A DNA stretch of 64,000 nt from Pontederia crassipes (Eukaryota; Streptophyta; Magnoliopsida; Commelinales; Pontederiaceae), in contig CM060190.1 in NCBI GenBank assembly GCA_030549335.1, forward strand, positions 69,206,118 through 69,270,117, given 5' to 3'. The notes beneath the pieces are model-generated. The model was given only the letters and a program-made list of their open reading frames with translations. It was not told the DNA's origin and made no database searches. Position 1 is the first letter of the stretch, and each line of letters opens with the position of its first letter. Shown in pieces: positions 1 through 13,185 of the stretch. The position numbers were made by a program, and so were the translations under genes.

Positions 1-175
1 ACAAAATAGAGAAACCCTTAATTAGTACCACACGGATCGACTAAACAAAAGTCCAAATTCGTCTAGGTTTCGGGGGCGGTGCTCCCCGAATCCTCCCTTT
101 TGTCAGTACACTAGCAGCACAGGTGATTAGGTAATACTCAAATTTTCCTAAGCTCACATAGACAAACTTCTATAT
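1..175. repeat. Dispersed repeat copy A, cut by the window edge
   Basis: This segment matches 17716-17882 in the same orientation. Shared blocks include CTTAATT, ACCACACG, CGGGGGCGGTGCTC, CCCTTTTGTCA-like text, and AATTTTCCTAAGCTCAC near the right end. The family is unknown to me. It could be the end of a larger transposon, since the left side is missing. No coding potential is seen. Confidence 0.7.
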
Positions 176-3100
176 GAAAAATAAGGGGTCCTGAAGTATT
201 CTCCAACTCCAACAAATGTGACCTACTTTTTTAAAAAAATCAACATTGTTTTCCTTTTGACTCGGATCTTGATCTGCATATTTCATCATTATCTCTATTC
301 ATGAACTTAACCACACAACTATATCATCACAGGGTGGCCTCTGATTAGATTTTCCACTCAATTCTCAAATAAAGATGGAAGTTACCATGCTATCCATGCC
401 AAGACAAACAAATATGGCTAAAACTCATAATTAGCATAAAACAAAGTAAAAGGTTAACCTTTTGTTTGCCATCAATTTCGATACCAATGGCTATTGTAAT
501 TTGCTGGTGAGGACCTAAAAATATTTAGGTGTACATGAATTGACGAATCATCTTTCATCATTTGATTGTCCAATTATGATAATAGACAAATCTTATTAAA
601 CAAAACTTTTTCTTCCAACATAATCTGAAGTGTGTCCCTTGGATTCTTTACAGTAGTTTCGAATTCAACATTGAACAAAATTGAATCTTCCAAAGTCAAG
701 AGAATATTTGGCAATCTTATTTTGTCATTTTTAGCGAATACTTTATTTGTCATCCCTTATTGACATAATCATACTTGACCTGCAGTATGTTCATTTTAAA
801 GTTTTACAATGCAAATTTTGTCGCATCAAATCGGGAGATCTCAAACTTGGTTGTGGTATTTTTGGTCATCTTAGATTATACTATTAATAAACTAATTCAG
901 CACAATGAAAGTAGAATAGTTGATAGAATAATAATGATGATGTGTGATGCAATACCTCGTAGCACGATAAAGAAAAGAAAATCCAAGACGTACAAGAGAG
1001 GAACCAATTATTCGAGAAAAAAACTAAAAAAAAATCTCTATTTTATTCTTTTTTCTCTAACTCTCTCAATTTTTTATGGACTATAAGATGACAGCCAAAG
1101 AATTCTTTCCCTATGTTTTTTTTGTAATTATAACATAAAAGATATAAAAGTCATAATATAATTAATCAAATTTTAAGAAAGTTTTAGCTTAAATTAAAAC
1201 TCGTCTTGGTAAACCCAAAATTTTCTCACTCCAACAAGAGCCGCTTGTAGTTTAGTAATAATGTTGTGGTAATGGAGTTGCTTTTTGCATTTTGTACTCG
1301 GTATATTGATCAGAATATATCCGCTGCTTAATCTTTTGCCCAAGATTCCATTAGCATGCTTAATACTTTCACAACCATTTATAATTAGAACCTAATCAAT
1401 TACAATAATGTAATTGAGTGGTTAAATTATGAGAATAATGAGGATCGTTGTGTTAGTCACTTATTCTTTCTTTCCTTATTACTTGGTGCTCAATGATAGA
1501 TGACCAATGCAATTAATTGATATCCTTTATTCTTCAATCACTACAATAATATATTTTTGCCAAAAGTTGTCGATAGCTTTACAAACGTGTCTTGTTAATT
1601 TGTACAGTAATTAAGGAGCATTGCGTTTGCTGCTTACGTATAACTACATGTCATAGAAAAATTTGGCGAAACCCCCTAAGAGGAGGTGGAATATATAATT
1701 AAAGAAGAAGATCTAGGAAGGAAACTTTTTCTTCAACTTTTGAAAACATATTCTGACTCTATACATGAACAAACAGAAGAATATAATCTAGTTCTGCAAT
1801 TTGGAAATACATACATCACATCTGCAACAACTGATTACTAGTACAACAGAAAGTCTGCGTTTGGTCGACTAACTTAATCAACAACTTGAGTTCGACTGGA
1901 CACAACGAGTCTAGGAAAGATGTCTGACATGATTCTTTGGAAAATATTAATGTATTGGCTTCAATGGGCAGGGGGGGTGACTTATTGGTCTGAGGTCATA
2001 TTATAGGTTCCATTAAGACCATGCATGTACATGGCCTAGAACTTTCACAAGAATGATTGATGCCCAAGAACCAAACCATGTTCCTATGTCCAGCTAGCAG
2101 TGTGGCTGCAATAATATGAGGACAATCACAAAATTACTCTTGAGTTTGATTAACTAATTAGGGTGGCTCTTCTTTTATTTCCTTGTAGTCCATACATAAT
2201 ATGCAGAAAGCATACTTGTTCATGCATGACGATCCAAGATATCTAATTTGCATATATAGATATAAGTTGTATATATACTTAAATGGGTAATATGTCATGG
2301 GAAAAAAGTTGATGCATATGGCCGGATTGGATGGAGTAATATTTGAGAAGAAATATATGTTGTGATCGTGACACATGAGGGGGGTGGGGTGGGGGTGAAG
2401 GAATGGTTCTAGAATGCAAAGATATGTTTCTCACTTTTTTTTTTCGGCGAGAATATATGTTTCTCACTTTGTTTGAAAGCATTGCAACGCACGATTTGTT
2501 GTAATGAATCGGAAGATGAATATTAATACCAAAGCACTATATAAGAAAGACCGACATAAAAAAGAAGAATGCAAATCATGTGTGGGTCCTCATTCATTCT
2601 TCTTCTTTTCCTAGCTTCTTTTTCAATGTTCAGCTTGCGGATTAATTAATTGTAGTAACGTAGTATAACTTCCAAAGTTCTATCTTGAGGCTCAACTCCC
2701 CATTAATTAGTCTTTCATCAGCTTTTCTTCCACTTGTTAATGGATATGTAATAGCGTCTTCTTTTCTTACCACATCGTGTTCTACAACTTTGTCCTCGAC
2801 AAATCTGATTAGTTTAACGAGACCTATGGAAGTGAAAGAGAACATTAGCTTTGTGATAGAAGTAGAATTCACGTCAAATCCATGCATGATCATGTGACAA
2901 TTAATGACATCCTTTTTCTCTACTCTCTTTTTTTCCTACTGGAATGAGAAAACATGTTTATTTCTTTATTTCTGTACAGATCGTCATGTTCATTTCTTTA
3001 TGCTGGCAGAGCAATTACAAATGCTTCATGAGTAGACTGAATGTCTGGTCATCATCGATCGACGAACTAACTAAATAATAAGCAAACTTCCCGGCGAGGA

Positions 3101-3445
3101 TCGAACGAGATATACATATTGTTCCGAAGGACGCCTGAGGGTTGCTGCTTTGCACGCGTTCAGATCAATCAAAGGGGTTGGTGCATGCATGTTTGAGAGG
3201 AACAAAAGATACAGGGAATATAAAGTCGATCGATCATCTCGGCTGCATGCGACGTTTGCATGCAGGCCAGAGGACGACTTTATTCACATGATGCTGTCAT
3301 GGCATATACCGTGGGCTGCCCAATAACCTCCCTCCCCCCTCCCCACTACCCAAAACTTACGTCCCGCAGTTCTTAAAAGTAGATTCCAGTAAAATACTAC
3401 TAGTCAGGGGAAGAATGTGATTTTCAGCAAATTCACTCTAACCTC
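176..3445. other. AT-rich intergenic region, no gene recognised
   Basis: Open frames here are short, lack any family motif and overlap each other on both strands, so I do not call genes. A G-rich run at about 2379-2396 could form a G-quadruplex. The right part, from about 3.0 kb, is the upstream region of the FT-like gene. Confidence 0.6.
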
Positions 3446-3463
3446 CCTCTCTCTCTCTCTCTC
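3446..3463. repeat. (CT)n microsatellite upstream of the FT-like gene
   Basis: A pure CT run of about nine units lies roughly 230 bp before the FT-like start codon. It is one of several GA/CT tracts found near gene 5' ends in this window. Confidence 0.85.
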
Positions 3464-3493
3464 ATATATTATTTGGACCTCTTCTTCTCGAGC

Positions 3494-3503
3494 TATATAT
3501 ATA
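3494..3503 (+). promoter_or_regulatory. Candidate TATA box of the FT-like gene
   Basis: CTATATATAT lies about 190 bp upstream of the ATG at 3690, a reasonable spacing for a core promoter plus leader. A second TATATATATA at 3671-3680 lies only about 10 bp before the ATG and is too close to serve it. Assigned by position and sequence alone. Confidence 0.35.
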
Positions 3504-3689
3504 ATGTGACATGGACCTCCCCCTCTCACCAAATGCCCACTCTCCTGATGCGCTAGTTAAGAGTAGAAGTTGCCCGTAGCTGAGCTCAATATAATTGTTT
3601 CCTTTGGAGGCACTCAAGGGCAGCTAGTGCTTCCTACTTTTGTTAGTTCACTCCAGTTAGTCCTATTGATTATATATATAGCAAGTGCC

Positions 3690-5846
3690 ATGTCGACGTA
3701 TACCCTGGCGATAGGTCACATCATCGGCGAGGTGGTGGACACGTTCGTCGCGTCCGCCGCGCTCAGGGTGCTGTACAACGGCTCGGAGCTCACCAATGGC
3801 TCGGAGCTCAAGCCCTCCGCCGTCCACGCGGAGCCCCGGGTCGAGATCCGAGGCCGCAACGTCAGGAACCTTTACACCCTCGTAAGTACTTGCTTCTGCT
3901 AAGTTCTGCGTGCATGCATGCGTCAGATCAATGCTAACAGTGAACATCACAAGAATCCATCTTTCCTTCTGAAAAATCCGAAGCTTCTGTTTCCTGTTCA
4001 TGTCACAGCTATCAGTCAGCAAGATTTTGTGAGATGGCATTTCGTAACACAAGTTCTCGCCTTCATTGCATTCTATATATATGGATATCATATAATTCAG
4101 ATCAACTGGTTAAGTTATTGCTATCCAACACTTTGTCTCTGGTTAATTGGCTGTAATAAGCAATTAGCACGTATAAGACCACAAAATAAATGTATAGTGA
4201 GGCTTAGCGCTGAGGCTTCGGAACACAAATATGTAGTGGCTTAACCTTGCCCTGAAACATAGCTATTCTGACTGGGACATTAATTGGTCATTGTTATGCA
4301 CGTACAAGTTTCCTCTAGTTATACATAGGCACCTCATTATAGATAGTGGTAACGTCACATTGGATGACTAGAACAACTAGGCCATGCAGCAAGGCAGGAA
4401 CAAAATCCTGTCTCTGTTCGGCTCAAGTGGGGTTCTCTGATCACCATTAATCATTAATGGGATATGACTGAGAGTGCATGGCATGTGGACGGGAAAGGGA
4501 TGTCTGAAATGACAGTTCACAGTTGGTGCTTTTCCCACAACTTGGCCGGACGCGTTCCTTATTCACTTGTCCTTTTTAACACCGGACTGCTGGAGTAGTT
4601 AAATTAAAGAGAGCCACTTGCTTTTTTAAATTCTGCTGAAAAATGGCAGGATACAGGGAGAAAATTGGAGTACTCAGTACTGAAAGGGTGTCCACTGCCC
4701 AATGATGTGGGAAATTGACAGAAGAGTGAACATTCTTTTATCACATGTATCTATAACGTATAAGTGGATTAGTTTATCATCAATATTCTTACAGGACAAA
4801 AAGGATAAAATTAAATGAAAGAAAAATATCCCATGATAAGTTATGACGTGGTGGACATCTTGTGTGTACGTATAGAGGGTCAATTGTCTGAAACTTCCAA
4901 CTATGTAAGTTTTCTAGAGTACTTACCACTTATCAACATGCATGGTGAATCGATAAAGGTGATGGTGGACCCTGATGCGCCAAGCCCCAGCAACCCAACA
5001 AAAAGAGAGTACCTCCATTGGTAAAGATCCAACCGTAGTAAGATTGAGTTGATTAAAAAAACAATTGTTCAACTTTTGACGATTCAGTGCTGATCATTTT
5101 TTTTTTCCATTTTTCCCTCTTTCTTTTTTGCATGCTTAGGTTGGTGACTGACATTCCTGAAGCAGCTGATGCCACTTGTGGTGAGTAAAAAGCAGCCGCT
5201 CGGGGCATTCTGCAAAATGTACTTGTAGAACTCACAAAGTGTTCCTGGTGTTCTCAATTAATATGATGCTCTCGGTAGTCCTTACACTCTCATTGGGCAG
5301 ATAGTTATTTAGCATATATCAGAAGAAAGCTACTTGCTTTCATTAAGATGGTGGGACACTAATTCTAAAGTGACAGTAATCATCTGCTTATTCTAATTGT
5401 AGTAAATCTGTCATCAGGGAATGAGATCGTGAGCTATGAGAGTCCCCGGCCGACGGCCGGGATTCATCGGTTTGTGTTCGTGGTATTCCGACAATCGGTC
5501 CGGCAAACTGTATATGCGCCTGGGTGGAGGCAGAACTTCAACACTAGGGACTTCGCACAGCTCTACAGCCTGGGGGATCCTGTCGCTGCTATCTACTTCA
5601 ACTGCCAGAGGGAGAATGGCTGTGGAGGGAGAAGGTATGCCATCTTTTATACAAAGGCACAAAAAATAATATGGAAGATTCTTATTTGTGGCGCCAACTC
5701 TCCATAACTTATTTGTGCACAACTTGAAGCCAACAATTATAAGATAATGACTGTTAATCACACCATCTCAACTGATTACTTTTTAGCAATTGATCACAAG
5801 AGAGTTTATCGCTTGCAGGTACCAACCAGCCAGTGGGTGGTCATAA
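3690..5846 (+). CDS. FT: FT-clade PEBP protein (florigen-like)
   Basis: This is a phosphatidylethanolamine-binding-family gene of the FLOWERING LOCUS T type. In known members the protein moves from leaf to shoot apex and acts with FD bZIP factors and 14-3-3 proteins to induce flowering. Exons are 3690-3881, 4959-5020 (62 bp), 5140-5180 (41 bp) and 5418 onward. The 62- and 41-bp sizes and all phases match the classic FT gene structure. Visible motifs are the [10 protein letters not shown] ligand site, REYLHW with Tyr82 (equivalent to FT Tyr85), [12 protein letters not shown] with Gln137 (equivalent to FT Gln140), and [12 protein letters not shown]. Tyr and Gln at these sites favour FT over TFL1 function. 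The start gives a 64-residue first exon ending NLYTL before GTAAGT. The C-terminus is uncertain. Reading through gives 194 aa ending at 5707 with an odd tail. Splicing 5635-5818 gives 179 aa ending at 5846, the usual FT length, and I chose that model. Confidence 0.9.
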
Positions 5847-5849
5847 AAC

Positions 5850-6235
5850 GTAGTGTGGCATGCCAGGAGTTTCTCTCAGCAAGGACAACTGGAATGGAAA
5901 AGTTCCATTTTTCAGCATGACTATTCATATTAAAATAAAGTGTACAAGCTTTATCAATTTCCATGGAATAAAATTCGTGTCGAAAGAATGTTTAGTTTTT
6001 CTTCCATTATTCTCAAAGAAGATTGCACAGATTAAGAAAAGGCCAAAAAGCTTTAACATGAGGCGGCTAATAAAATGCACCAACCGTGAAAAAAAACCGA
6101 CATGCGTGCAACAGGACATGGATAAAAAACGTCCCACATTTTACAACGCATCGCAGACATCTCGAGTTATGGGGTAAACATCACGAAGAACACTTTCATT
6201 TGAACATCCATATAAAATCTGTCAGGGCAAATATA
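5850..6235. other. 3' flank of the FT-like gene, no gene seen
   Basis: The open frame at 5860-6177 has no family signature and is biased by AT-rich sequence. This stretch probably holds the 3' UTR and spacer. Confidence 0.5.
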
Positions 6236-6425
6236 AAATAACAACAACAACAAAATCTTATTCCACTAGATGGGATCGGCTACATAGATCATACGACGTC
6301 ATTCCGTTTTAAATTCGTTGATCCATGTTCATGAGATTCGACAGAATTTTACATTGACTGTCGGGGTCTAATATAACCCTCTTCCTTTATCCGAGCTTGG
6401 GATAAAGCAAAGATGAAACAAACCA
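6236..6425 (-). mobile_element. Au-type SINE copy 1
   Basis: Read on the minus strand, the element ends in a TTGTTGTTGTTAT-like tail preceded by the complement of GGATCGGCTACATAGATC. That resembles the 3' half of the widespread plant Au SINE family (ATCCATGTAGCCGACCCC followed by a TTG-rich tail). A second copy with the same order of blocks, including CATACGACGTCATTCCG, lies at 16329-16515. Ends are approximate. I saw no clean target duplication. Confidence 0.7.
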
Positions 6426-6707
6426 TAACAAAAAGTAAAATGTCACTGTGGAATCGCAGGGCACAGTATGGTAAAGCCTTTAAAATAGTAAGAGGTATAA
6501 GATACCACTCGCATAAGGAACTCCTATGGTGAACAATCCAACATCTATCTCTTCAACAAATACATACGACCAGCAGGGATTTGCCATCTCTACCTTTACA
6601 CAGTCATCAATTTGATTTCTATAGATTGCTACTTAGAGACCCTTGTAACTGCAGAGTCATGAGTTATAGCGCAAGCCATTATTGAACTGAGAGTGAGGTA
6701 AAGAAGT

Positions 6708-9700
6708 TTATTTCTTCTCGTCGCCTCCAAACTGGGTAGAATTTCCATTCCAGAAAACATTTCTGTCACCAGATGGACCATCATTGTCACTACTTCTCAA
6801 TGTATGGATATTACTACCAAATGGTCTCGACGCCCTTCTCCTTAAATCTTGAACATTTTGGCCTGTAGGGTTTTGATAACTTGGTTGAAAGCTTGACGAA
6901 TGAGTCTCAGAATCAGGGTTGTAGCCTGAAAGAAAAGAAAGAGTAAGGAAAAGTTTCAAAAATGTAAAAAAAAGAGATTGGAATTTTGAAACTCGGAGGT
7001 GTTCTATGATTCTGATGACTACATAAGAAGAGGCGCCCTTTCCTTAAAAAAGGGGACTGAACATGCTTGAGAATGGGATGACCACCAGCAGGAGTATGTC
7101 ATGATTTAATTTTCCAAAAAAAAAAAGGAATGAAAAGGGCATGTTTGAGAACACGCTATTATATACTGTTGGAAGGAGAAACACACAACTCACCATACTG
7201 TCCGGAGCCTTCAGCTGGTGTTGGGTCAGAGTCTGACGAACCTCTGAGATAAGAGAATGGATTCATGTATGATAAAACCCTTCTCACAAAATTGAAATAT
7301 CCTCCACTGTTCTCGCTTGAGTTCTCTGTTCTATGGCAATCATTCAAAGATGGCTGACCACTTGCAGGTCTACTGGCTCTTGTACGTGGAACAACTATTA
7401 AGGCTTCCCTGTTAACAAAGCCCAGTTGAGCTAATGTACTTTCCATGTCTGCACATTTTAAAATAATTCCATTTAAGACCCAGATATCATGCAGATCCAT
7501 AAGAAATCATGCAAAATCAAAGTCAAGAACATGCTCAAACTCATGTCTTTCTGCATATGACAGAAGAAAACACTTTAACAACTTAGGTACACCTTTCTTA
7601 CCAATTTCACTGAATAGCTTTCGCGGATAAGGCACAGCAAGATCATAAGGGCCCAACTGACTGTTCTCATCTACAGAATTTTTCACTGATCTTAAAGTAT
7701 CTGTTAACATAAATTTCATCTGAAGGTTGTTCCCACCAGGAATACGAATATTAAGATGAACTTCATTTGATTTTGCAGCACTTGAACGGCCAGTCAGCTC
7801 TTTGTTCTTCAGCAATTGATTTGTTTCTTCCTTTTCTTGACCAGCAACCTGAGAAGAATCTGAACTATGCACATTAATTTTCTCAGCCGAGTCTGCTGTT
7901 TGTTTCTCCAAATAACTGGCAGAACTATTTGCACCGTTGCTTGTTTGAAAAGAATCCACATTTCTAGCTTCCGACTGTGGGATTTCTTTGAATGAGTCAC
8001 CCCTTGAATTAGATCCATCCTCCTTGGTAATCTTGGCATTGTCTACAGAACCCAACTGCAAAGAGGCCTCTTCACTGACTCTCATATCATTCTATCACAT
8101 GTTCATTTACAATATGAAATGTTTATGATAATAGAAGAAACCATCAGCGTAATAATAGATGTCAAAATGGACTCACCCTGTTGTCAGATTCACTGACTCT
8201 CCCCTCAAGTGGATGTTGAGGAATGGTTATTGATGTGGCCTTTGGTTCTTCCGTGTCTTCGACATATGAAGTTGACGGGAGTTCTGTGCCAGATGAGGCT
8301 CCTTCCTCTACTGGAGGTAGCATGCTAGAACAAGCAGAATTTTGATTCCCGGGTTCCTTTGAAGTGAGTGCTGCTGATAAGAGAGTCACAGCTGTTTCCT
8401 GGTGTCCGTTTGTGAAATACAATGCTTATATGCTGCTTAAAATATGGGTACAAAGAAGCTGCAAGTATTCTCTCAAAAAGAAGCTGCAAGTATTGTGGAA
8501 GTAAATGTTATAATACCTGTAGATGGAGAGCTCCCCAAGCCTTCTCAATATTTTCCTTGAGACTTTCAGCATTTATGTAACCATCTGGTACAAAAAATGT
8601 AAGCCATCGAGGATCAATCACAGTAAACAAATTTACTTCTGAAAAGTTATATCCATGTGTCAGTACCATGATGCCATAACATAACACCATTTAATCCAAC
8701 AGCAGAGATACTAGGCACAGTGTTCTGTGGGTCTGAACATAATAATGTAAGGAGAACTTATAAAATTGGTTGAATAAAAAGGGAAATTTCCATATCAAAA
8801 AACATGCTTGAAAAGCTCTTAGAATACTGGGAATACTTAAAAGGCTGACCCAATTTTTTGCAGTAAGTGTATGTAATTTCCTTTTTTTTAACAAATGCCT
8901 ACTGCAAACAAGAATTCACATTGATGTAAATTCTATAATGGAAAAGCTTAACAAAACACTTATCATATTTTTCTTGACAAAGTAAAGAATGTTTGCCAAG
9001 GACTGCACACATCAAACATTATTTATTTATAAGGAAAAGTTTCTTGAGAGGATTTATAATGCAAAGTTACATTGCCACAAAGCCAGAATATAATCTCAGG
9101 CAGTCTTCTAAAAAAAATATATAAGCTCAGGCAGGCATAAAGTCACCGAGTCGTTCCATGTTCTAATCAATGAGCGAGCACAAGATGCAATGTTCTCCAT
9201 ATAATACCTCCTTGAGAAACCACATATTTCACTGTAGCCAAATAGCCCACAAATATACTAGAGGAATTGCCCACCGAAGCCTTGATAGTTGATACACATG
9301 TTTGGACATCCAGAGGTAGATCCCCAAATATGTAATAGCTCCACAACTCACTTTCCGAGTGGCAAACCAGCCAAGGGCAATCAACCCTTGCTCGTACATC
9401 ATGAGCCAAAATACAAGAAAAAAATCCCTCAGAGAAATACAATATAAGAAAAAAAAAATCTATATTCTACACACAAAATGTGAAATCCACCTCATGTAAC
9501 CATCTGGATCTATGAGGAGATCATTTCCCATCATTGATGCAAAAACCAGTAGTAAACACATGTGGATTCTGGTCTTTGGTTGGTTAAATGGCTAAGCACC
9601 TAATAAGAAGCCAGTATGCCACAAGTTGCTCCAAGATAAAAGTCACTGTAAAGGCGTAACATAAGATAATGTGGCTCATATAGAACTTCTTATGTATAAA

Positions 9701-10839
9701 AGGTCATAGAAGATATGCAATCCACAATCGCTGGCATTTGTTGCAACTTGCATGTGGGACCAATATGTTTACTCAGTTTCAACACAAAGGTTTGCAATAT
9801 TGACTCTCTTCACATTGACGTAGACCTGTTGGCTATTATTTTGGTGGTGCAAAATGATAAGTGCTACTGTGCTAGAGATATATGACATTTCATCTTCACT
9901 TCAAAAATAAATAAATAAATATGACATTTCATGTTGTCTGAAAACCAATCCTAAGCCTCAAGATAAGGAAGAAGATTGTATCAAACATAATTTAGAGGAT
10001 CCACTGAAATACTATGTCGTCATCTATCAAGGATACATATGGCACAAAATTGTGATGCATCAACACTGCCCTCAGTCAAATGCACTAAAATGCAGCTCCT
10101 TGACATTGCTTCAGCCACCTGATTTTATATCACAACACAGATAAAAATGGCATTCATAAGCAACAATATGATAAGCCTCTATTACCCAGAGATAAAAGGC
10201 GAACTTACACTTGGATCCACCCATGTTGACTCTTCCATTTTAACTGAACTCTCATCTCTACCTAAGAATGCAGCATGAACAGATCATAAGAACACCTAAT
10301 CTGTAACTTATAAGAGAACTTGACAGCAGAAGCAATATGAATATCATGAACACCCAGGAAACAAATGCAAACTAGTAATCACAGATATTGTGATCCCAGG
10401 CTGGATGACAAGCTGGTGTGCAAGTAAGGTTAACCATAATTCCTCCATGCTAATTCATGTTGGGACAAAAAAAAATTTAGAGAGATGAGAAATCATTTTA
10501 ACAGCCTTATTTTTGGAAACTTCTATACTCACTATAAGTTCAACATTCCAATCTGTGAAGATCAGAAGATAAGCAACCTGCTATTTTCCCTTACCTCTTG
10601 GTACATTGCTGATTTGAATGACTTTCTATTAAATACTCAAGTTTGAGCACTAAGCTATTTTCTTTGTAGCTAACCAGAATTGTTCAAAGCTCTGAACTAC
10701 TTTCGAAGAAGAGTATATGATTAGGATTATCAAAAGCACCTGAAATGTAGACAACAAAAAGCTTCTTCTGCAATCTTGATTCAGCGATTGCATTTGGAAT
10801 GGAACCTTTATATGTTAACAAATAAGTAGATCGCTCCAT
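6708..10839 (-). CDS. PUX11: Plant UBX domain-containing protein 11-like
   Basis: Ten coding exons join in frame: 10839-10740, 10261-10209, 10118-10037, 8732-8667, 8584-8517, 8398-8177, 8091-7602, 7448-7194 and 6925-6708, giving a predicted 517 aa after also counting the upstream UTR exon. That is close to Arabidopsis PUX11. The N-terminal 125 residues form a thioredoxin/UAS-like region (YKGSIPNAIAESRLQKKLFV, then VPSISAVGLNG and INAESLKENIEKAWGALHLQ). A low-complexity Ser-rich linker follows. The UBX domain lies at about 307-383 with the PYPRKLF turn and ends in LIVVPR. UBX proteins are known adaptors that dock on the AAA+ ATPase CDC48/p97. The start aligns exactly with the family N-terminus. 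The 5th coding exon has a weak donor (GTACTG), but phase and protein fit require it. The last exon ends in a Gly/Asn-rich tail. Confidence 0.9.
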
Positions 10840-12320
10840 ACCAATGAACACCTTATATATGACCAAAGAAAAACAAGAAGGATGAATCTCTGTCAGTGAG
10901 CAGTCCAACCAAAATTTACAATATGATCTACAACATCTTTTCCATGAGAAGAATAATTGAATATCATATCAGGCACAGAAGCCAAAATAATAAATGTAAC
11001 TATTTTCTTAATCAATTAGCAAATAAACCTCAAAACCATATTTTAGTGCTCTGCGCAGGAAAAAATGGCCTGTTAGAAAGAAGAAGAAGATAGTTTGCTT
11101 CTAAACTTGATGCAACTACTAGATAGTTTTAAGAAGTAACTCGATTCCATCAAATTAAATTTTAGACGTCTTATGGAAACATCTCATATCTGCAGAAATT
11201 CCAAAAAAAAATGATACACAAGTACTAAGATTGCAAGCTAACATTATCCTAGTTCATCACAATTTAACTGAACTTCAGCAACAAACTTTCTTCATTTCAA
11301 AACAAAAAAATGGAAAACAACAGATTGAAACATCCTTAATTTGGCAAAGATAACCATGTTTGATTGGAAAATTGCAAGCTTCATCAGTGCTTGCTCTCAA
11401 ATTCTGAATTTGTGCAACCAAAATGGGAGCAAGCCAAAATTCGGCAAAATTTTTCTCTTCATTGTTGTGTCAAAACTCTTACTTGGATCTTCCAGTTCTT
11501 CCCAACACTATGGAAGCCATGTTCAACATAATTCGACCAAAAGACACAGGCGAGCAAGTTTATTTACATGTCCCAGTTCTGAAAATCCATTTTTTAGTTT
11601 ACACATGCAATCAAGTCCAAACAACTCTTCATAACAAGAAATGCAAATAACATCTCAGATTTAAAAGTATCTCGCAGTTAAAAAAAAATGCAAGCCCAAC
11701 TGTTTGGGACATGCAATCTCTTCAAATACAACAAAATTTGGACAAACATATGCAATCTACTCTAAAGTCCTTCGGAAGGAACCAACAACACACTTGAGTG
11801 TTGTAGCTCCTAAGTCCGCCAAATTTTTTACTCCAAAACCCAGCATGCATATTAAGACTACCCATGTGTTCCAATTTCTCTGAAAACTATAAATTTGGCA
11901 AAAGTTTACTAAAACCTTTCTTTACAAAGAAATCAAAACACTTGCTTAAATCTCCCAGTTGTTTACGCTCAAGACAAACACGCAATCAAAACTACTCAGA
12001 TCCTCCAATTACATTAACCTTAATAATTCTTCAATAAAATTAAATTCCCAAACATTGCAATTCACTCCACAAAGCCATGTCATTTCTTCGACATGCAATC
12101 CAAAACCCCTTCCCCGATCTAACAAATGTTACTCCAAACTCCAGCGTGCAATTGAAATATACTTGGATCTTATAATCTCCCCAAATCCATTTGGAATCAA
12201 TCGTACGCGAGAAACACCAGAAAAATAAGAACAAAATGCGAAGGGCAAGAATTTAATGACGCAAAATTCAACAAACAAAAAGAAAAGGAATAGAACTTTA
12301 GAGATGGATTAATCATTTAC

Positions 12321-12470
12321 CTCGAGGGAGAACCGCAGGATCTGGTGTAGTAGAAGAGATCTGGTGGAGGTCGAAGCAAAGAACAATTTTTTTTAGGTTG
12401 TCGTCGCGGGCGGAGATGACGAACTCGATCGCGTTTCCCTCTCCGTCACTCTTTACGTGTCCCATCCGGT
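12321..12470 (-). other. PUX11: Probable 5' UTR exon and promoter edge of the PUX11-like gene
   Basis: On the minus strand CTCGAG is followed by GTAAATG at 12320, a good donor. The exon is GC-richer than its surroundings. The next acceptor is likely near 10890 (CTGACAG), just upstream of the ATG at 10839, which gives a leader intron of about 1.4 kb. The transcription start is not determined. Confidence 0.5.
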
Positions 12471-12479
12471 TCAGCAAGT

Positions 12480-13180
12480 CAAACCGGTTTGCTCACTCGG
12501 ACCGGCTTCCTTAAACCATAAATTGAACCTTCTAATTTAATGATTATTTCTTTTAACACACCTCAATTATAATTTATTTTCACATCAAATTTTAAGGTTA
12601 AAATTTTACTTTCAAAATGTGATTTGACGCTTTAATTCTTCCATAACTTTCATCCAAAAATATGTTAATTATTTTTTTATTGTGCATGGAAAAGCAATTT
12701 TACCCTTACTTTTAAAAAATAAGAAAATTTTAATAAAAAATGAAAATATTATCATGAGCATAATTTTTGCATAATATATTATTATTAAATAATATTTTTT
12801 ACCCATATTTGCTTATATTTATTTTAAAATATTTTATTTTAGTAAAAGTAGAAGTAAAAATTATTATTTAAAAAGACACTAATAGAATCTTGGATAGAAC
12901 TAACAGAAGGATATAGGTGTTAAATTCGGAGGATAAATTGATAAATTTAAATTTATAGTTTAGGATGAAATATCTAAATAAATATAGTTGGAATGAGATG
13001 CACATTAAAGAAAATAATAATTGGATTAAAGAATGTGTGAAATGCGCGGGAACAACATTTTATTTTTATTTCAATTTGTCTTTAAGAGATCCCTATTGTA
13101 ATATATAAGATCACTAATATTTTTTTAACGATTTTAGAGTAAAAGATAAGACCAAAAATAGTTAGCACTCCACGAACATA
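12480..13180. other. AT-rich intergenic region
   Basis: I see no coding potential, only long A/T runs and no clear repeat boundary. It separates the PUX11-like promoter from the GC-rich block to its right. Confidence 0.5.
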
Positions 13181-13185
13181 GATTT

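Noticed and set aside
9167-9442. Minus-strand frame whose exit phase would join to the PUX11-like exon at 8584
   Set aside because: I first tried it as the fifth coding exon. The true exon at 8732-8667 encodes VPSISAVGLNG with correct phase on both sides, so this lies inside an intron.
11341-12234. Several 60-100 codon frames on both strands
   Set aside because: They lie in the leader intron of the PUX11-like gene, are AT-rich and have no motif.
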